A stretch of DNA of 64,000 nt, from positions 62,001 to 126,000 of the forward strand of contig NZ_PYUD01000002.1 of assembly GCF_003028575.1 (NCBI RefSeq). Direction: 5' to 3'. Position numbers and translations under genes: made by a program. The notes under the pieces were generated by a model that saw only the letters and a list, made by a program, of their open reading frames with translations, was not told the origin of the DNA and searched no databases. This DNA is from Halomonas urumqiensis (GTDB lineage: Bacteria; Pseudomonadota; Gammaproteobacteria; Pseudomonadales; Halomonadaceae). This document shows, in pieces, positions 1-9,014 of the stretch. Each line of letters begins with the position of its first letter. Positions within the stretch are counted from its first letter, which is position 1.

Positions 1-2
1 TT

Positions 3-1121
3 TCCGAGATCATGCTGGCCAGCCGCACCGAGGCGAAGTGCCAGGCCATCGCCGGCCAGCTTGATCGTCCGATTCAGACCGCCCAGGTGGATGCCGACAA
101 TGTCGAGGACCTGGTCGCGCTGATCGAGTCGTTCAAGCCGGACGTGCTGATCCATGTGGCTCTTCCCTACCAGGACCTGACCATCATGGAAGCGTGCCTG
201 CGTACTGGCGTGCCCTACCTGGACACCGCCAACTACGAGCACCCGGACGAGGCGAAGTTCGAGTACAAGGAGCAGTGGGCCTTCCAGGACCGCTACAAGG
301 ACGCCGGCAACATGGCCACCCTGGGCTGTGGTTTCGACCCGGGCATGACCAACATCTACTGCGCCTACGCCCAGAAGAACCTGTTCGACGAGATCCACCG
401 CATCGACATCCTGGATGCAAATGGCGGCGATCACGGCTACCCCTTCGCCACCAACTTCAACCCGGAGATCAATATTCGCGAGATCACCGCGAAGGGTCGC
501 TACTGGGAGAAGGGCGAGTGGAAGGAGACCGACCCGCTGGCGGTGAAGCGCCAGTTCGACTTCGATGGTATCGGCGAGAAGGACATCTACCTCCTCTATC
601 ACGAGGAGATGGAATCCCTGTGCCAGAACATCAAGGGACTGGAGCGCATCCGCTTCTGGATGACCTTCTCCGACAAGTACATCACCCACCTCAAGGTGCT
701 TGAAAACGTCGGCATGACCAGCATCGAGCCGATCAAGGTAGGCGATACCGAGATTTCCCCGCTGGAGTTCCTCAAGGCGGTGCTGCCCGACCCGGCCTCG
801 CTGGGCCCGCGTACCAAGGGCAAGACCAATATCGGCATCATCGCCGACGGCATCAAGGACGGTAAGCGGCGCAAGGTGCACATCTACAACATCTGCGACC
901 ACGAGCAGTGCTACGCGGAAGTGAAGTCCCAGGCCATCTCCTACACCACCGGCGTGCCAGCGGTGACCGGCGCCATGCTGATGCTGGAAGGCATCTGGAA
1001 GGGGGCGGGCGTGTTCAACGTCGAGCAACTCGATCCCGACCCCTTCATGGCGCGCATCGGCGAGATGGGCCTGCCCTGGCAGGTGGTCGAGCTCGACCCC
1101 GACCACGACCCGCTGGCATGA
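3..1121 (+). CDS. Carboxynorspermidine/carboxyspermidine synthase (saccharopine dehydrogenase family), 5' partial
   Basis: Reductive condensation enzyme of the alternative polyamine route: it joins aspartate semialdehyde to diaminopropane or putrescine to give carboxynorspermidine or carboxyspermidine. The reading frame is open to the left edge, so the N-terminal Rossmann glycine motif lies outside the window. The visible part has the family's signature stretches, including GCGFDPGMTN (around residue 105 of the visible frame) and NGGDHGYPFATNFNPE. The stop overlaps the start of the decarboxylase gene (ATGA), which strongly supports this role over lysine-pathway saccharopine dehydrogenase. Whether norspermidine or spermidine is the final product cannot be told from sequence. 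Confidence 0.88.
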   Translation, partial: SEIMLASRTEAKCQAIAGQLDRPIQTAQVDADNVEDLVALIESFKPDVLIHVALPYQDLTIMEACLRTGVPYLDTANYEHPDEAKFEYKEQWAFQDRYKDAGNMATLGCGFDPGMTNIYCAYAQKNLFDEIHRIDILDANGGDHGYPFATNFNPEINIREITAKGRYWEKGEWKETDPLAVKRQFDFDGIGEKDIYLLYHEEMESLCQNIKGLERIRFWMTFSDKYITHLKVLENVGMTSIEPIKVGDTEISPLEFLKAVLPDPASLGPRTKGKTNIGIIADGIKDGKRRKVHIYNICDHEQCYAEVKSQAISYTTGVPAVTGAMLMLEGIWKGAGVFNVEQLDPDPFMARIGEMGLPWQVVELDPDHDPLA

Positions 1122-2281
1122 CCACCAGGATGAAGCGGCCTGATTTTGACATCCACGCCTGTCCGTCACCGGCCTATGTGGTGGACGACGCGCTGCTACA
1201 CCGCAACCTGGAGCTGCTCGGGCAGGTCCAGGCACGCAGTGGCGCGCGTGTCCTGCTGGCACTGAAGGGCTTTGCCATGTGGGACACCTTCCCACTGGTC
1301 AGCCAGTACCTGGTGGGCACCACCGCCAGCGGCCAGGACGAGGCGCGCCTGGGCGCGGAAACCTTCGGTGGCGAGGTGCACTGCTACTCGCCGGCCTTCA
1401 CCGAGCAGGAGCTGGCGGTGGTACTGCGCTACGCGGACCACCTTAGCTTCAACTCGCCGGGCCAGTGGCGACACTTTCGTGGCCAGGTCGCGGCAGCGCC
1501 AAGGAGAGTCTCCTGCGGCCTGCGGGTCAACCCGGAGCACTCCACCGGGGCGGTGCCGCTGTATGACCCCTGCGCGCCGGGCTCGCGGCTCGGCACTCGG
1601 GCGCGCGACCTCTCCCCCGAGGTGCTGGAAGGCCTCGAGGGGCTGCACTTCCATACCCTGTGCGAGCAGAACAGCGACGACCTGGAATCGACCCTGGCGG
1701 CCTTCGAGGAGCGCTTCGGTCATTACCTCGCCGGCCTGAAGTGGGTCAATTTCGGCGGTGGCCACCATATCACCCGCGCCGACTATGACGTGGAGCGACT
1801 GGTACGGGTGGTCCGCGGCTTCCGGGAGCGCCACCCGCACCTGACGGTGTACCTGGAGCCCGGCGAAGCCATCGCGCTGAACACCGGCTACCTGGTCTGC
1901 ACGGTGCTCGATATCGTCGACAATGATGGCCCCATCGCCATCCTCGACACCTCGGCCACCGCGCACATGCCGGATGTGCTGGAGATGCCCTACCGCCCCG
2001 AGATCATCGACGGCGGCGAACCCGGCGAGAAGGCTCACACCTATCGCCTGGGCGGAATGACCTGCCTCGCCGGCGACGTGATCGGTGACTACTCGTTCGA
2101 TGCGCCGCTCGCGATCGGCGACCGCCTGGTGTTCACCGACATGGCCCACTACACCATGGTCAAGACCACCACCTTCAATGGCATCCGCCTGCCGTCGATC
2201 TGCCGTGTCGACGAAGCAAGCCGCCAGGTGCGCACGGTCAGGACCTTCGGCTACGTGGACTACATGCAGCGGCTGAGCTAG
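1118..2281 (+). CDS. nspC: Carboxynorspermidine decarboxylase
   Basis: PLP-dependent decarboxylase of the alanine-racemase fold (387 residues) that removes CO2 from carboxynorspermidine or carboxyspermidine. The likely PLP lysine is K50 in LLALKGFAMWD. A glycine-rich NFGGGHHITR phosphate-binding loop, an LEPGEA stretch and the C-terminal CLAGDVIGDY motif follow in the family's order. The start chosen is the ATG that overlaps the upstream stop by four bases; an upstream in-frame extension would run entirely inside the preceding gene. The pair forms a two-gene unit ended by the hairpin at 2309-2334. Confidence 0.92.
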   Translation: MTTRMKRPDFDIHACPSPAYVVDDALLHRNLELLGQVQARSGARVLLALKGFAMWDTFPLVSQYLVGTTASGQDEARLGAETFGGEVHCYSPAFTEQELAVVLRYADHLSFNSPGQWRHFRGQVAAAPRRVSCGLRVNPEHSTGAVPLYDPCAPGSRLGTRARDLSPEVLEGLEGLHFHTLCEQNSDDLESTLAAFEERFGHYLAGLKWVNFGGGHHITRADYDVERLVRVVRGFRERHPHLTVYLEPGEAIALNTGYLVCTVLDIVDNDGPIAILDTSATAHMPDVLEMPYRPEIIDGGEPGEKAHTYRLGGMTCLAGDVIGDYSFDAPLAIGDRLVFTDMAHYTMVKTTTFNGIRLPSICRVDEASRQVRTVRTFGYVDYMQRLS

Positions 2282-2308
2282 ATAGCCTGAACGTGCACGT
2301 CACTTGGT

Positions 2309-2334
2309 CCATAGGCCTCGATAGAGGCCTGTGG
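2309..2334 (+). terminator. Hairpin after nspC
   Basis: Eleven-base stem CCATAGGCCTC / GAGGCCTGTGG (one G-U pair) around a GATA loop, followed by a short T-rich stretch (CGTTTCT). It sits 27 bases past the nspC stop and before the hydrolase. It is terminator-like, but the T tract is weak. Confidence 0.5.
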
Positions 2335-2391
2335 CGTTTCTGGCAGGCAACGTCACCCCTGTGGTGAGTGTCGCGCCGCAAGGAAGCCCAC

Positions 2392-3354
2392 ATGCCCAAA
2401 CCCATCACCCTCACGGCCACCGACGGCTTCCACCTGCATGGCAGTGAATGGCGTCATGCACCCGCGGACCCGGCCCGCCCGGTGGTCGTGATCAACCCGG
2501 CCACCTCGGTGGCCAGCCGTTACTACCACCGCTTCGCCGCCTACCTGCACGAGCACGGCAGGGACGTGGTGACCTATGATTACCGGGGCATCGGGGCATC
2601 GCGCCCTTCCGCCTCGTTGCGTCGCTGCAAGGCCAATTGGTTCGTGTGGGGCGAGCAGGATTGCGAGGGTGTGCTGGGCTACGTTAAAGACGCGTTTCCC
2701 GGGCAGCCTGTGGATGTGGTCGCTCACTCCGTCGGCGGGTTCGCTCTGGGCTTGGCGCCCTCCAATGCCATGGTGCGCCGGGTCTTCAGCATGGGGTCTC
2801 AGTTCGCCTACTGGCGTGATTACCCCCCGGAACTGCGGCGCGGCATGCTATTGAAGTGGCACCTTGCCATGCCGCTGCTGGCCGTGGCACTGGGCTACGT
2901 GCCCGCCAAACGGCTGGGCTGGATGGAAGACACACCACGCGGGGTGGCACTCGACTGGGCCACCATGCGACCTGGCTTCGAGCGTAGCTTTCGCCATCGC
3001 TCATCGCACGGCGCCCGGCTCGCCCGCCAGCGACTCGCCTGCTTCACCGGATTGCGCGCCCCCCTGCTGGCGCTGAGCGTTACCGACGACCCGTTTGGCA
3101 CCGAAGTCGCCATTGAACGCCTGCTCGACTACTTCACGGCAAGCCCGCGAACGCACCTGCGCCTCTCCCCGCAAGACATCGACGCCGCCCAGATCGGTCA
3201 TTTCGCCTTCTTCCATGAGCGCTTTCGTCACACTCTGTGGCCGCTCGCCCTGGCATGGCTAGACAGCGGCGAACTGCCCGCCGACGCACCCGGCAGACGA
3301 GTGCGTCGACCGCAGGAGAGCCCCTTACAGCAACATGCCCGCGCCTGCCTTTGA
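2392..3354 (+). CDS. Alpha/beta hydrolase, function unknown
   Basis: A 320-residue cytoplasmic serine hydrolase without a signal peptide. The nucleophile elbow is AHSVG with S113; the preceding strand carries TYDYRGIG, and a candidate catalytic histidine lies in QIGHFAFF near the C-terminus. The NPATSV stretch around residue 35 is a likely oxyanion-hole loop. The start at 2392 is favoured over the GTG at 2368 because AAGGAAG lies eight bases upstream of it. It resembles the predicted alpha/beta hydrolases of COG4757; the substrate cannot be inferred. It converges with gapA across the perfect inverted repeat at 3364-3409. Confidence 0.8.
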   Translation: MPKPITLTATDGFHLHGSEWRHAPADPARPVVVINPATSVASRYYHRFAAYLHEHGRDVVTYDYRGIGASRPSASLRRCKANWFVWGEQDCEGVLGYVKDAFPGQPVDVVAHSVGGFALGLAPSNAMVRRVFSMGSQFAYWRDYPPELRRGMLLKWHLAMPLLAVALGYVPAKRLGWMEDTPRGVALDWATMRPGFERSFRHRSSHGARLARQRLACFTGLRAPLLALSVTDDPFGTEVAIERLLDYFTASPRTHLRLSPQDIDAAQIGHFAFFHERFRHTLWPLALAWLDSGELPADAPGRRVRRPQESPLQQHARACL

Positions 3355-3363
3355 AAAACCATG

Positions 3364-3409
3364 GACACGACAACGCCGGAGCGGATCGTCGCCCCGGCGT
3401 TGTCGTGTC
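3364..3409. terminator. Bidirectional terminator between hydrolase and gapA
   Basis: Perfect 16-base inverted repeat (3364-3379 with 3394-3409, arms GACACGACAACGCCGG and its complement) with a 14-base loop. Read on the minus strand it is soon followed by a TTTTT run (end of gapA); read on the plus strand it is followed by GTTTTA (end of the hydrolase). Confidence 0.85.
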
Positions 3410-3457
3410 TAGCCGTTTTACCGCAGCGGCGCGTCAGTGCGCCGCTGACATACCGCC

Positions 3458-4462
3458 TTACTTGGCAGCCGCATGCATCGCCAGCGCGGTGTCCAGCATG
3501 CGGTTGGAGAAACCCCATTCGTTGTCATACCAGGCCATCACCTTGACCAGACGGCCATTCACCCGCGTGTGGTTGGCATCGAAGGTCGAGGAGTTGGCGT
3601 CGTGGTTGAAATCGATGGAGACCAGTGGCTGGGCGTTGACCGCCAGCACCTTTGAGCCCTCGGCGGCCTTGGCGACGATCTCGTTGATCTCTTCCTTGGT
3701 GGTGTCACGGCCGGCATTGAACACCAGGTCGACCAGCGAGACGTTGATCACCGGCACGCGAACCGCCAGCCCATCGAACTTGCCGGCGAGTTCCGGCAAC
3801 ACCAGACCCACGGCGGCGGCGGCGCCGGTCTTGGTCGGAATCATCGAATGGGTCGCACTCCGGGCCCGGTAGGGGTCCTTGTGATAGACGTCGGAAAGAT
3901 TCTGGTCATTGGTGTAGGCATGCACCGTGGTCATCAGGCCATTCTCGATGCCGACCGTATCATTGAGCGCCTTGGCCACCGGTGCCAGGCAGTTGGTGGT
4001 GCAGGAGGCATTGGACACCACCGTGTGCTCGGCGGTCAGCACGTCTTCGTTGACCCCATACACCACGGTGGCATCGGCATCCGGGCTGGGTGCCGAGATC
4101 AGCACGCGCTTGGCACCGGCGCTGATGTGCTTGGCTGCGTCGTCACGCTTGGTGAACAGGCCCGTGCACTCCATCACCAGGTCGACCCCCAGTGACTTCC
4201 AGGGCAACGCGGCGGGGTCACGCTCGGACAGGATGGCGATGCGGTCGCCGTCGACACTCAGGCTCTCGTCATCGTGCTCCACGGAGAAGGGAAAATGCCC
4301 GTGCACGGTGTCGTGGCGCAGCAGGTGGGCGTTCAATGCAGGATCACCCAGGTCGTTGATGGCGACGACCTTCACCTTGTCACGATAACCGTTCTCGTAA
4401 AGGGCACGCAGTACGTTGCGACCGATACGACCGAATCCGTTGATAGCAATCTTCAGCGCCAT
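3458..4462 (-). CDS. gapA: Glyceraldehyde-3-phosphate dehydrogenase, type I
   Basis: Converts glyceraldehyde 3-phosphate to 1,3-bisphosphoglycerate with NAD(P) in central carbon metabolism. The 334 residues begin with the nucleotide-binding [10 protein letters not shown] and contain the active-site [12 protein letters not shown] with catalytic C154, then the HAYTNDQ stretch; length and order are normal for the family. The start at 4462 gives the standard [12 protein letters not shown]-terminus and has GGAGG and AGAGGA just upstream; the 22-residue upstream extension is not conserved in character. It is divergent from pyk, sharing a 352-base AT-richer control region. Confidence 0.96.
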   Translation of the reverse strand: MALKIAINGFGRIGRNVLRALYENGYRDKVKVVAINDLGDPALNAHLLRHDTVHGHFPFSVEHDDESLSVDGDRIAILSERDPAALPWKSLGVDLVMECTGLFTKRDDAAKHISAGAKRVLISAPSPDADATVVYGVNEDVLTAEHTVVSNASCTTNCLAPVAKALNDTVGIENGLMTTVHAYTNDQNLSDVYHKDPYRARSATHSMIPTKTGAAAAVGLVLPELAGKFDGLAVRVPVINVSLVDLVFNAGRDTTKEEINEIVAKAAEGSKVLAVNAQPLVSIDFNHDANSSTFDANHTRVNGRLVKVMAWYDNEWGFSNRMLDTALAMHAAAK

Positions 4463-4814
4463 GTCCTCTATCCTCCAGTAATGTCTTGTTGATGATGGCG
4501 GTGGAGCCGGTTGGCAGAGGTCAGGCATCGTTGATGCTGGCGTATACGCCCACGGCTCTTGTTTGTGTGGACAACAATGTGGCGCAAAGTTGCCAGGGAC
4601 TCAAGATTTTTTTAGTAACTTTACAACATAAGGTGCCACAATCCGTGATTCCATCTCGATCATCGGCGCGACGATTTTCGTTTTCAGGCTAGCGAAAGCG
4701 CCATATGGCAGAGCGTGGAGCGCCAAAAGACTGTTTGATGCGATGTAGTAAAATTACCATAAAACCGCTATCGTGGTGGCTCGACAACCATCACTTCCCT
4801 GAAGGAGGCCCACC
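4463..4814. promoter_or_regulatory. gapA/pyk divergent control region
   Basis: A 352-base gap, richer in A/T than its flanks, that must hold both promoters. On the plus strand a candidate promoter for pyk is TTGATG (4735-4740), a 17-base spacer, then CATAAA (4758-4763), with the HexR-like site inside the spacer. I could not assign a convincing gapA promoter. The remaining sequence shows no reading frame with coding character. Confidence 0.5.
4744..4758 (+). promoter_or_regulatory. Candidate HexR operator before pyk
   Basis: TGTAGTAAAATTACC matches the gammaproteobacterial HexR consensus TGTARTWWWATTACA at all but the last base. It lies in the spacer of the candidate pyk promoter, 57 bases before the start codon, where a bound repressor would block RNA polymerase. 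HexR is known to control gapA, pyk and Entner-Doudoroff genes in this group; the regulator gene is not in the window. Confidence 0.6.
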
Positions 4815-6281
4815 ATGTCGACTCAACCGCTGCACACGCCCATCCGCCGCACCAAGATCGTTGCCACCCTGGGGCCGGCCAGTGACCGCGAGGGCGTGCT
4901 CGAGGCGATGATCTCAGCCGGTGTCGACGTGGTGCGCCTGAACTTCTCCCACGGCTCGCCGGAGGATCACCGCCGCCGCCTCACCGAGGTGCGCGAGATT
5001 GCCTCGCGCCTGGGCCGCAGTGTCGCGGCGCTTGGCGACCTGCAGGGCCCGAAGATCCGCATCGCGCGCTTTGCCAACGGCGCCGTGACGCTGGCCGAGG
5101 GCGCGCCCTTCGTGCTCGACATGGCGCTCGATGGCGCGGCCGGCGACGCTGAACGGGTGGGCTGCGACTACAAGCAGTTGATCGAGGACGTCGACGCCGG
5201 CGACCGCCTGCTGCTCGATGACGGCCGCTTGGTGCTCGACGTCGAGCGCATCGAAGGGCAGGCCATTCACACCCGCGTGGTGGTCGGCGGCAAGCTCTCC
5301 AACAACAAGGGCATCAACAAGCAGGGCGGCGGGCTCTCGGCGCCGGCGCTCACCGACAAGGACCGCGCCGACCTCATGACCGCCATCGACATCGGCGTCG
5401 ACTACCTGGCCGTCTCCTTCCCGCGCACCGCCGCCGACATGCGCGAGGCTCGGGAGTTATTGGGCGAGGCGGGTAAAGAGATCGGCCTGGTCGCCAAGCT
5501 CGAGCGCGCCGAGGCGGTGGCCGACGACGCCACCCTCGATGGCATCATCGAGGCCTGCGAGGCGGTGATGGTGGCGCGCGGCGATCTTGGCGTGGAGATC
5601 GGCGACGCGCGCCTGATCGGCACCCAGAAGCGCATCATCAAGCGCGCCCGTCAGCTCAACCGGGCGGTGATCACCGCCACCCAGATGATGGAGTCGATGA
5701 TCGAATCACCCCTGCCGACCCGCGCCGAGGTGTTCGACGTGGCCAACGCCGTGCTCGATGGCACCGATGCGGTGATGCTCTCCGCTGAGACCGCCGCCGG
5801 CGACTTCCCGGTGGAAACCATCGAGGCCATGGACCGTGTCTGCCTGGGCGCCGAGCGCGAGCGCATCGCCCAGGAATCCGGTCACCGCATTCACGAAGGC
5901 TTCACCAAGATCGACGAGACCATCGCGCTGTCCGCCATGTATGCCGCCAACCACCTCTCTGGGGTGGCGGCGATCGCCTGCATGACCTCGACCGGCTACA
6001 CGCCGCTGATCGCCTCACGCATTCGCTCGGGCCTGCCGATCGTCGGGCTGGCCCACAGCGCCATCGCCCAGCGGCGCATGGCGCTCTATCGTGGCGTGGT
6101 ATCGTTGCCCTTCGATACCAGCGAGATGGCGGCGGAAGAGCTCAATGACCAGGCCATGGCGCTGCTGGTGGAGCAGGGCATTGCCGAGGTGGGCGACCAC
6201 GTCATGCTGACCCGAGGCGACCACATGAACGCCCATGGCGGCACCAACACCCTGAAGATCCTCAAGGTGGAAAAAGCCTGA
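4815..6281 (+). CDS. pyk: Pyruvate kinase
   Basis: Makes pyruvate and ATP from phosphoenolpyruvate and ADP. The 488 residues carry, in order, [27 protein letters not shown], the active-site [19 protein letters not shown] and ATQMMESMI, then the C-terminal allosteric domain ending in a [12 protein letters not shown] stretch. GAAGGAGG lies seven bases before the ATG. It is first in a probable pyk-mgsA-pgi run (gaps of 47 and 95 bases). The sequence looks closer to the PykA type, but I do not separate PykA from PykF with certainty. Confidence 0.95.
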   Translation: MSTQPLHTPIRRTKIVATLGPASDREGVLEAMISAGVDVVRLNFSHGSPEDHRRRLTEVREIASRLGRSVAALGDLQGPKIRIARFANGAVTLAEGAPFVLDMALDGAAGDAERVGCDYKQLIEDVDAGDRLLLDDGRLVLDVERIEGQAIHTRVVVGGKLSNNKGINKQGGGLSAPALTDKDRADLMTAIDIGVDYLAVSFPRTAADMREARELLGEAGKEIGLVAKLERAEAVADDATLDGIIEACEAVMVARGDLGVEIGDARLIGTQKRIIKRARQLNRAVITATQMMESMIESPLPTRAEVFDVANAVLDGTDAVMLSAETAAGDFPVETIEAMDRVCLGAERERIAQESGHRIHEGFTKIDETIALSAMYAANHLSGVAAIACMTSTGYTPLIASRIRSGLPIVGLAHSAIAQRRMALYRGVVSLPFDTSEMAAEELNDQAMALLVEQGIAEVGDHVMLTRGDHMNAHGGTNTLKILKVEKA

Positions 6282-6328
6282 CACCGCCCGACAAGCGACA
6301 TGAGTGATGTAACCAGCAGAGGTGAGAC

Positions 6329-6808
6329 ATGACCGACATTCGCCCGCGGCGCAACGTGCAGCGCACATTGCCAGCACGCAAACGCATCGCGCTGATCGCC
6401 CACGACGGCAAGAAAGAGGAGCTGCTGGAGTGGGCCGAACGCTGGCGCGACACCCTGGCACAGCATGAGCTGACGGGCACCGGCACCACCGCCAAGCGTG
6501 TTGCCAAGCGGCTGTCACTGCCAATTCAGGGGCTGATGAGCGGCCCACTGGGTGGCGACCAGCAGATAGGCGCGCTGATCACCGAGCAAAACCTCGACCT
6601 ACTGATCTTCTTCTGGGATCCCTTCTCGCCACAACCCCATGACCCCGACGTCAAGGCGCTGCTGCGTCTGGCGGCGCTGTGGAATGTGCCGGTGGCCTGC
6701 AATGCGGCAAGCGCCGACTTCCTGATCAGCTCCCCCTTGCTTGGCGAGGACTACCAGATGTCGATTCCCGATGCCGGCGCCTGGATCTCGGAGCGCGTGG
6801 CCGACTGA
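6329..6808 (+). CDS. mgsA: Methylglyoxal synthase
   Basis: Converts dihydroxyacetone phosphate to methylglyoxal and phosphate, a bypass that relieves phosphosugar build-up. The 159 residues contain IALIAHDGKK (H26), GTGTTAKRV, SGPLGGDQQIG with the catalytic aspartate D77, the DPFSPQPHDPDVKALLR stretch and VACNAASADFLISS, all typical. The ATG is preceded by AGAGGTGAG. Its position between pyk and pgi suggests coordinated expression with glycolysis rather than a stand-alone stress gene. Confidence 0.95.
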   Translation: MTDIRPRRNVQRTLPARKRIALIAHDGKKEELLEWAERWRDTLAQHELTGTGTTAKRVAKRLSLPIQGLMSGPLGGDQQIGALITEQNLDLLIFFWDPFSPQPHDPDVKALLRLAALWNVPVACNAASADFLISSPLLGEDYQMSIPDAGAWISERVAD

Positions 6809-6903
6809 CCGATTCAGTCGACCCATCCGGCCACTCTGAATGACCTGATCTCCCCTCAACGATCCCCCTTGTGACAACAGCCATAACACACAGCGAGGTT
6901 TCC

Positions 6904-8583
6904 ATGTTCCAGCTTACCCGCAGCGTGACCTGGCAAGCGCTCAAGCGCTTGTACGACGAGACCGCCAACGACCGTATCCGTGACTATTTCAACGCTGACC
7001 CGCAGCGCTTCGAGAAGATGAGCCTGCGCGTCGGAGGCTTGTTCCTCGACTACTCAAAGCATCAGATATCCAGCGACGTGCTCGACAAGCTGCTCGAATT
7101 GGCCAATCACTCGGCGCTGGTTCAGCGGCGTGCCCAGATGTTCTCCGGCGACATCATCAACGTCACCGAGAATCGCCCGGTACTGCACACCGCCCTGCGC
7201 AACCTTGGCGAAGGCCCGCTGATGGTCGACGGCCAGGACGTGATGCCCGAGATCCAGCGCACCCGCGAGCAGATCAAGCAGTTCTCCGAGGCGGTGCGCA
7301 GCGGCGAATGGAAGGGCTACAGTGGCGAGCGCATCAAGGACGTGGTCAACATCGGCATCGGCGGCTCGGACCTGGGCCCCAACATGGCCTGCCGCGCCCT
7401 GCTCAAGTACCGCCATCCGGACCTCAGCTTCCACTTCGTCTCCAACGTCGACGGCACGCATATCCAGAAGGTGCTGAAGCGCCTCGATCCCGCCACCACG
7501 CTGTTCATCGTCTCCACCAAGACGTTCTCCACCCAGGAAACCCTGCTCAACGCCCATACCGCACGCCGCTGGTTCCTCGAGAATGCCGGTGACGACGCCG
7601 ATGTGGGGGCGCATTTCGTGGCCGCATCCACCAACCTCAAGGCGGCCATGGAATTCGGCATTCGCGAGGAGAACGTCTTCGAGTTCTGGGCCTGGGTGGG
7701 CGGGCGCTACTCGATGTGGTCGTCCATCGGCCTGCCGATCGCGCTGTCGATCGGCTACGACGGCTTCATCGCCATGCTCGAAGGCGCCTACGAGATGGAC
7801 CAGCACTTCCTCAACGCACCGTTCCACGACAACATGCCGGTGCTGATGGCGTTGATCGGCATCTGGTACATCAACTTCGCTGGCGCCGAGACCCAGGCCA
7901 TCGTGCCCTACGACCAGGCCCTGCATCAGCTACCCTCGTTCCTGCAGCAGCTCGACATGGAGTCCAACGGCAAGTCGGTGGACATCTTCGGCCACCCGGT
8001 GGACTACAAGACCGGCCCGATCGTCTGGGGGCAGACAGGCTCCAACGGCCAGCACGCCTTCTTCCAGCTACTGCACCAGGGCACCCGCTATGTGCCGATC
8101 GACTTTATCGCCTCCTTGAAGCCAGAGCCCGGCGTGGAGGACCACCACTTCGCGCTGCTCACCAACATGCTGGCCCAGGCCAACGCCTTCATGGTAGGCA
8201 GCCAGGGAGACAGCAAGGAGCTCAGCCAGCTCGACCCCTACAGCTGCCCGGGGAACCGCCCATCCAGCGTGCTGCTGCTCGATGAACTGACGCCAAAGAA
8301 CCTCGGCGCGCTGATCGCGCTCTACGAGCACAAGGTGTTCGTGCAGGGGGTGATCTGGAACATCAACTCCTTCGACCAGTGGGGCGTGCAACTGGGCAAG
8401 CGTATCGCCGGTGAGATCAGCGAGCGCATCGATGAGCGCAGCCAGGACTTCGATGGCTCCACCCAAGGGCTGCTGGCGTTCGTCCGGCAGCATTTCGATG
8501 GTGGCCAGGGCTCGCAACCGAAGGCTGCCGATCACAAGCCTGGCAAGGAAGCAGGCAAGTCACGCACCAAGTCAAAGGGCTAG
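6904..8583 (+). CDS. pgi: Glucose-6-phosphate isomerase
   Basis: Interconverts glucose 6-phosphate and fructose 6-phosphate. The 559 residues contain the sugar-phosphate site NIGIGGSDLGP, STKTFSTQETL, the signature GGRYSMWSSIGLP, the catalytic glutamate in QLDMESNGKSV, histidine in GSNGQHAFFQLLHQGT, and the lysine in SFDQWGVQLGK. The C-terminus has a lysine-rich tail (GKEAGKSRTKSKG), slightly longer than usual. The start at 6904 is the family-typical one; the in-frame ATG at 6871 would add 11 residues and has no better ribosome site. Confidence 0.95.
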   Translation: MFQLTRSVTWQALKRLYDETANDRIRDYFNADPQRFEKMSLRVGGLFLDYSKHQISSDVLDKLLELANHSALVQRRAQMFSGDIINVTENRPVLHTALRNLGEGPLMVDGQDVMPEIQRTREQIKQFSEAVRSGEWKGYSGERIKDVVNIGIGGSDLGPNMACRALLKYRHPDLSFHFVSNVDGTHIQKVLKRLDPATTLFIVSTKTFSTQETLLNAHTARRWFLENAGDDADVGAHFVAASTNLKAAMEFGIREENVFEFWAWVGGRYSMWSSIGLPIALSIGYDGFIAMLEGAYEMDQHFLNAPFHDNMPVLMALIGIWYINFAGAETQAIVPYDQALHQLPSFLQQLDMESNGKSVDIFGHPVDYKTGPIVWGQTGSNGQHAFFQLLHQGTRYVPIDFIASLKPEPGVEDHHFALLTNMLAQANAFMVGSQGDSKELSQLDPYSCPGNRPSSVLLLDELTPKNLGALIALYEHKVFVQGVIWNINSFDQWGVQLGKRIAGEISERIDERSQDFDGSTQGLLAFVRQHFDGGQGSQPKAADHKPGKEAGKSRTKSKG

Positions 8584-8615
8584 CCACAGTTCTTGCCACA
8601 GTCCGTGCCAGGCGC

Positions 8616-9014
8616 TCAACCCCAGCGGGTGGCCGCATGCTGCCCCGCCCGCTGGCCAAGCCAGACGCCGCAAAGCCACAACGCCAGGCTCAGCGTCACA
8701 TAGCCAAGCGCCAGCCAAGGCCGGCCCAGGCTCAGCAATTGCCAGGTTTCCAGGCCGAACAGCGAGAAGGTGGTGAAACCACCGCACAACCCGGCCATCA
8801 AGAAGGGCTGCCAACGTGCCACGCGGCCACGCTCGCTGCGTGAAGCGAACCCGGCAAAGGCACCAATCAGCCACGAGCCGAGCACGTTCACCAGCAGAGT
8901 GGCCCAGGGAAACGCGTGGTGCGATGTCATCAGGGTGAGCGCCACTTGGTAGCGCAGCGACGCCCCAAGCGCACTGCCAGCCCCCACGGCGGCATAGGCT
9001 CGCCACACCGTCAT
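8616..9014 (-). CDS. crcB: Fluoride exporter subunit CrcB/FluC (second of the pair)
   Basis: A small four-helix membrane protein (132 residues) of the fluoride channel family, which expels F- from the cytoplasm. It has the family's N-terminal GAGSALGASLRY, the NVLGSWLIG helix and the GGFTTFSLFGLET stretch with the conserved Thr/Phe pore residues. It overlaps the upstream paralogue by four bases (ATGA), so the two are cotranslated. The pair probably forms a heterodimeric channel, since active Fluc channels are antiparallel dimers. Confidence 0.92.
   Translation of the reverse strand: MTVWRAYAAVGAGSALGASLRYQVALTLMTSHHAFPWATLLVNVLGSWLIGAFAGFASRSERGRVARWQPFLMAGLCGGFTTFSLFGLETWQLLSLGRPWLALGYVTLSLALWLCGVWLGQRAGQHAATRWG

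Noticed and set aside
1196..2149. 317-codon minus-strand frame opposite nspC
   Set aside because: nspC motifs account for the region; the shadow has no domain.
4617..4631. Second HexR-like site near gapA (TTGTAAAGTTACTAA on the minus strand)
   Set aside because: The half-sites are four bases apart instead of seven, so it does not fit the HexR consensus.
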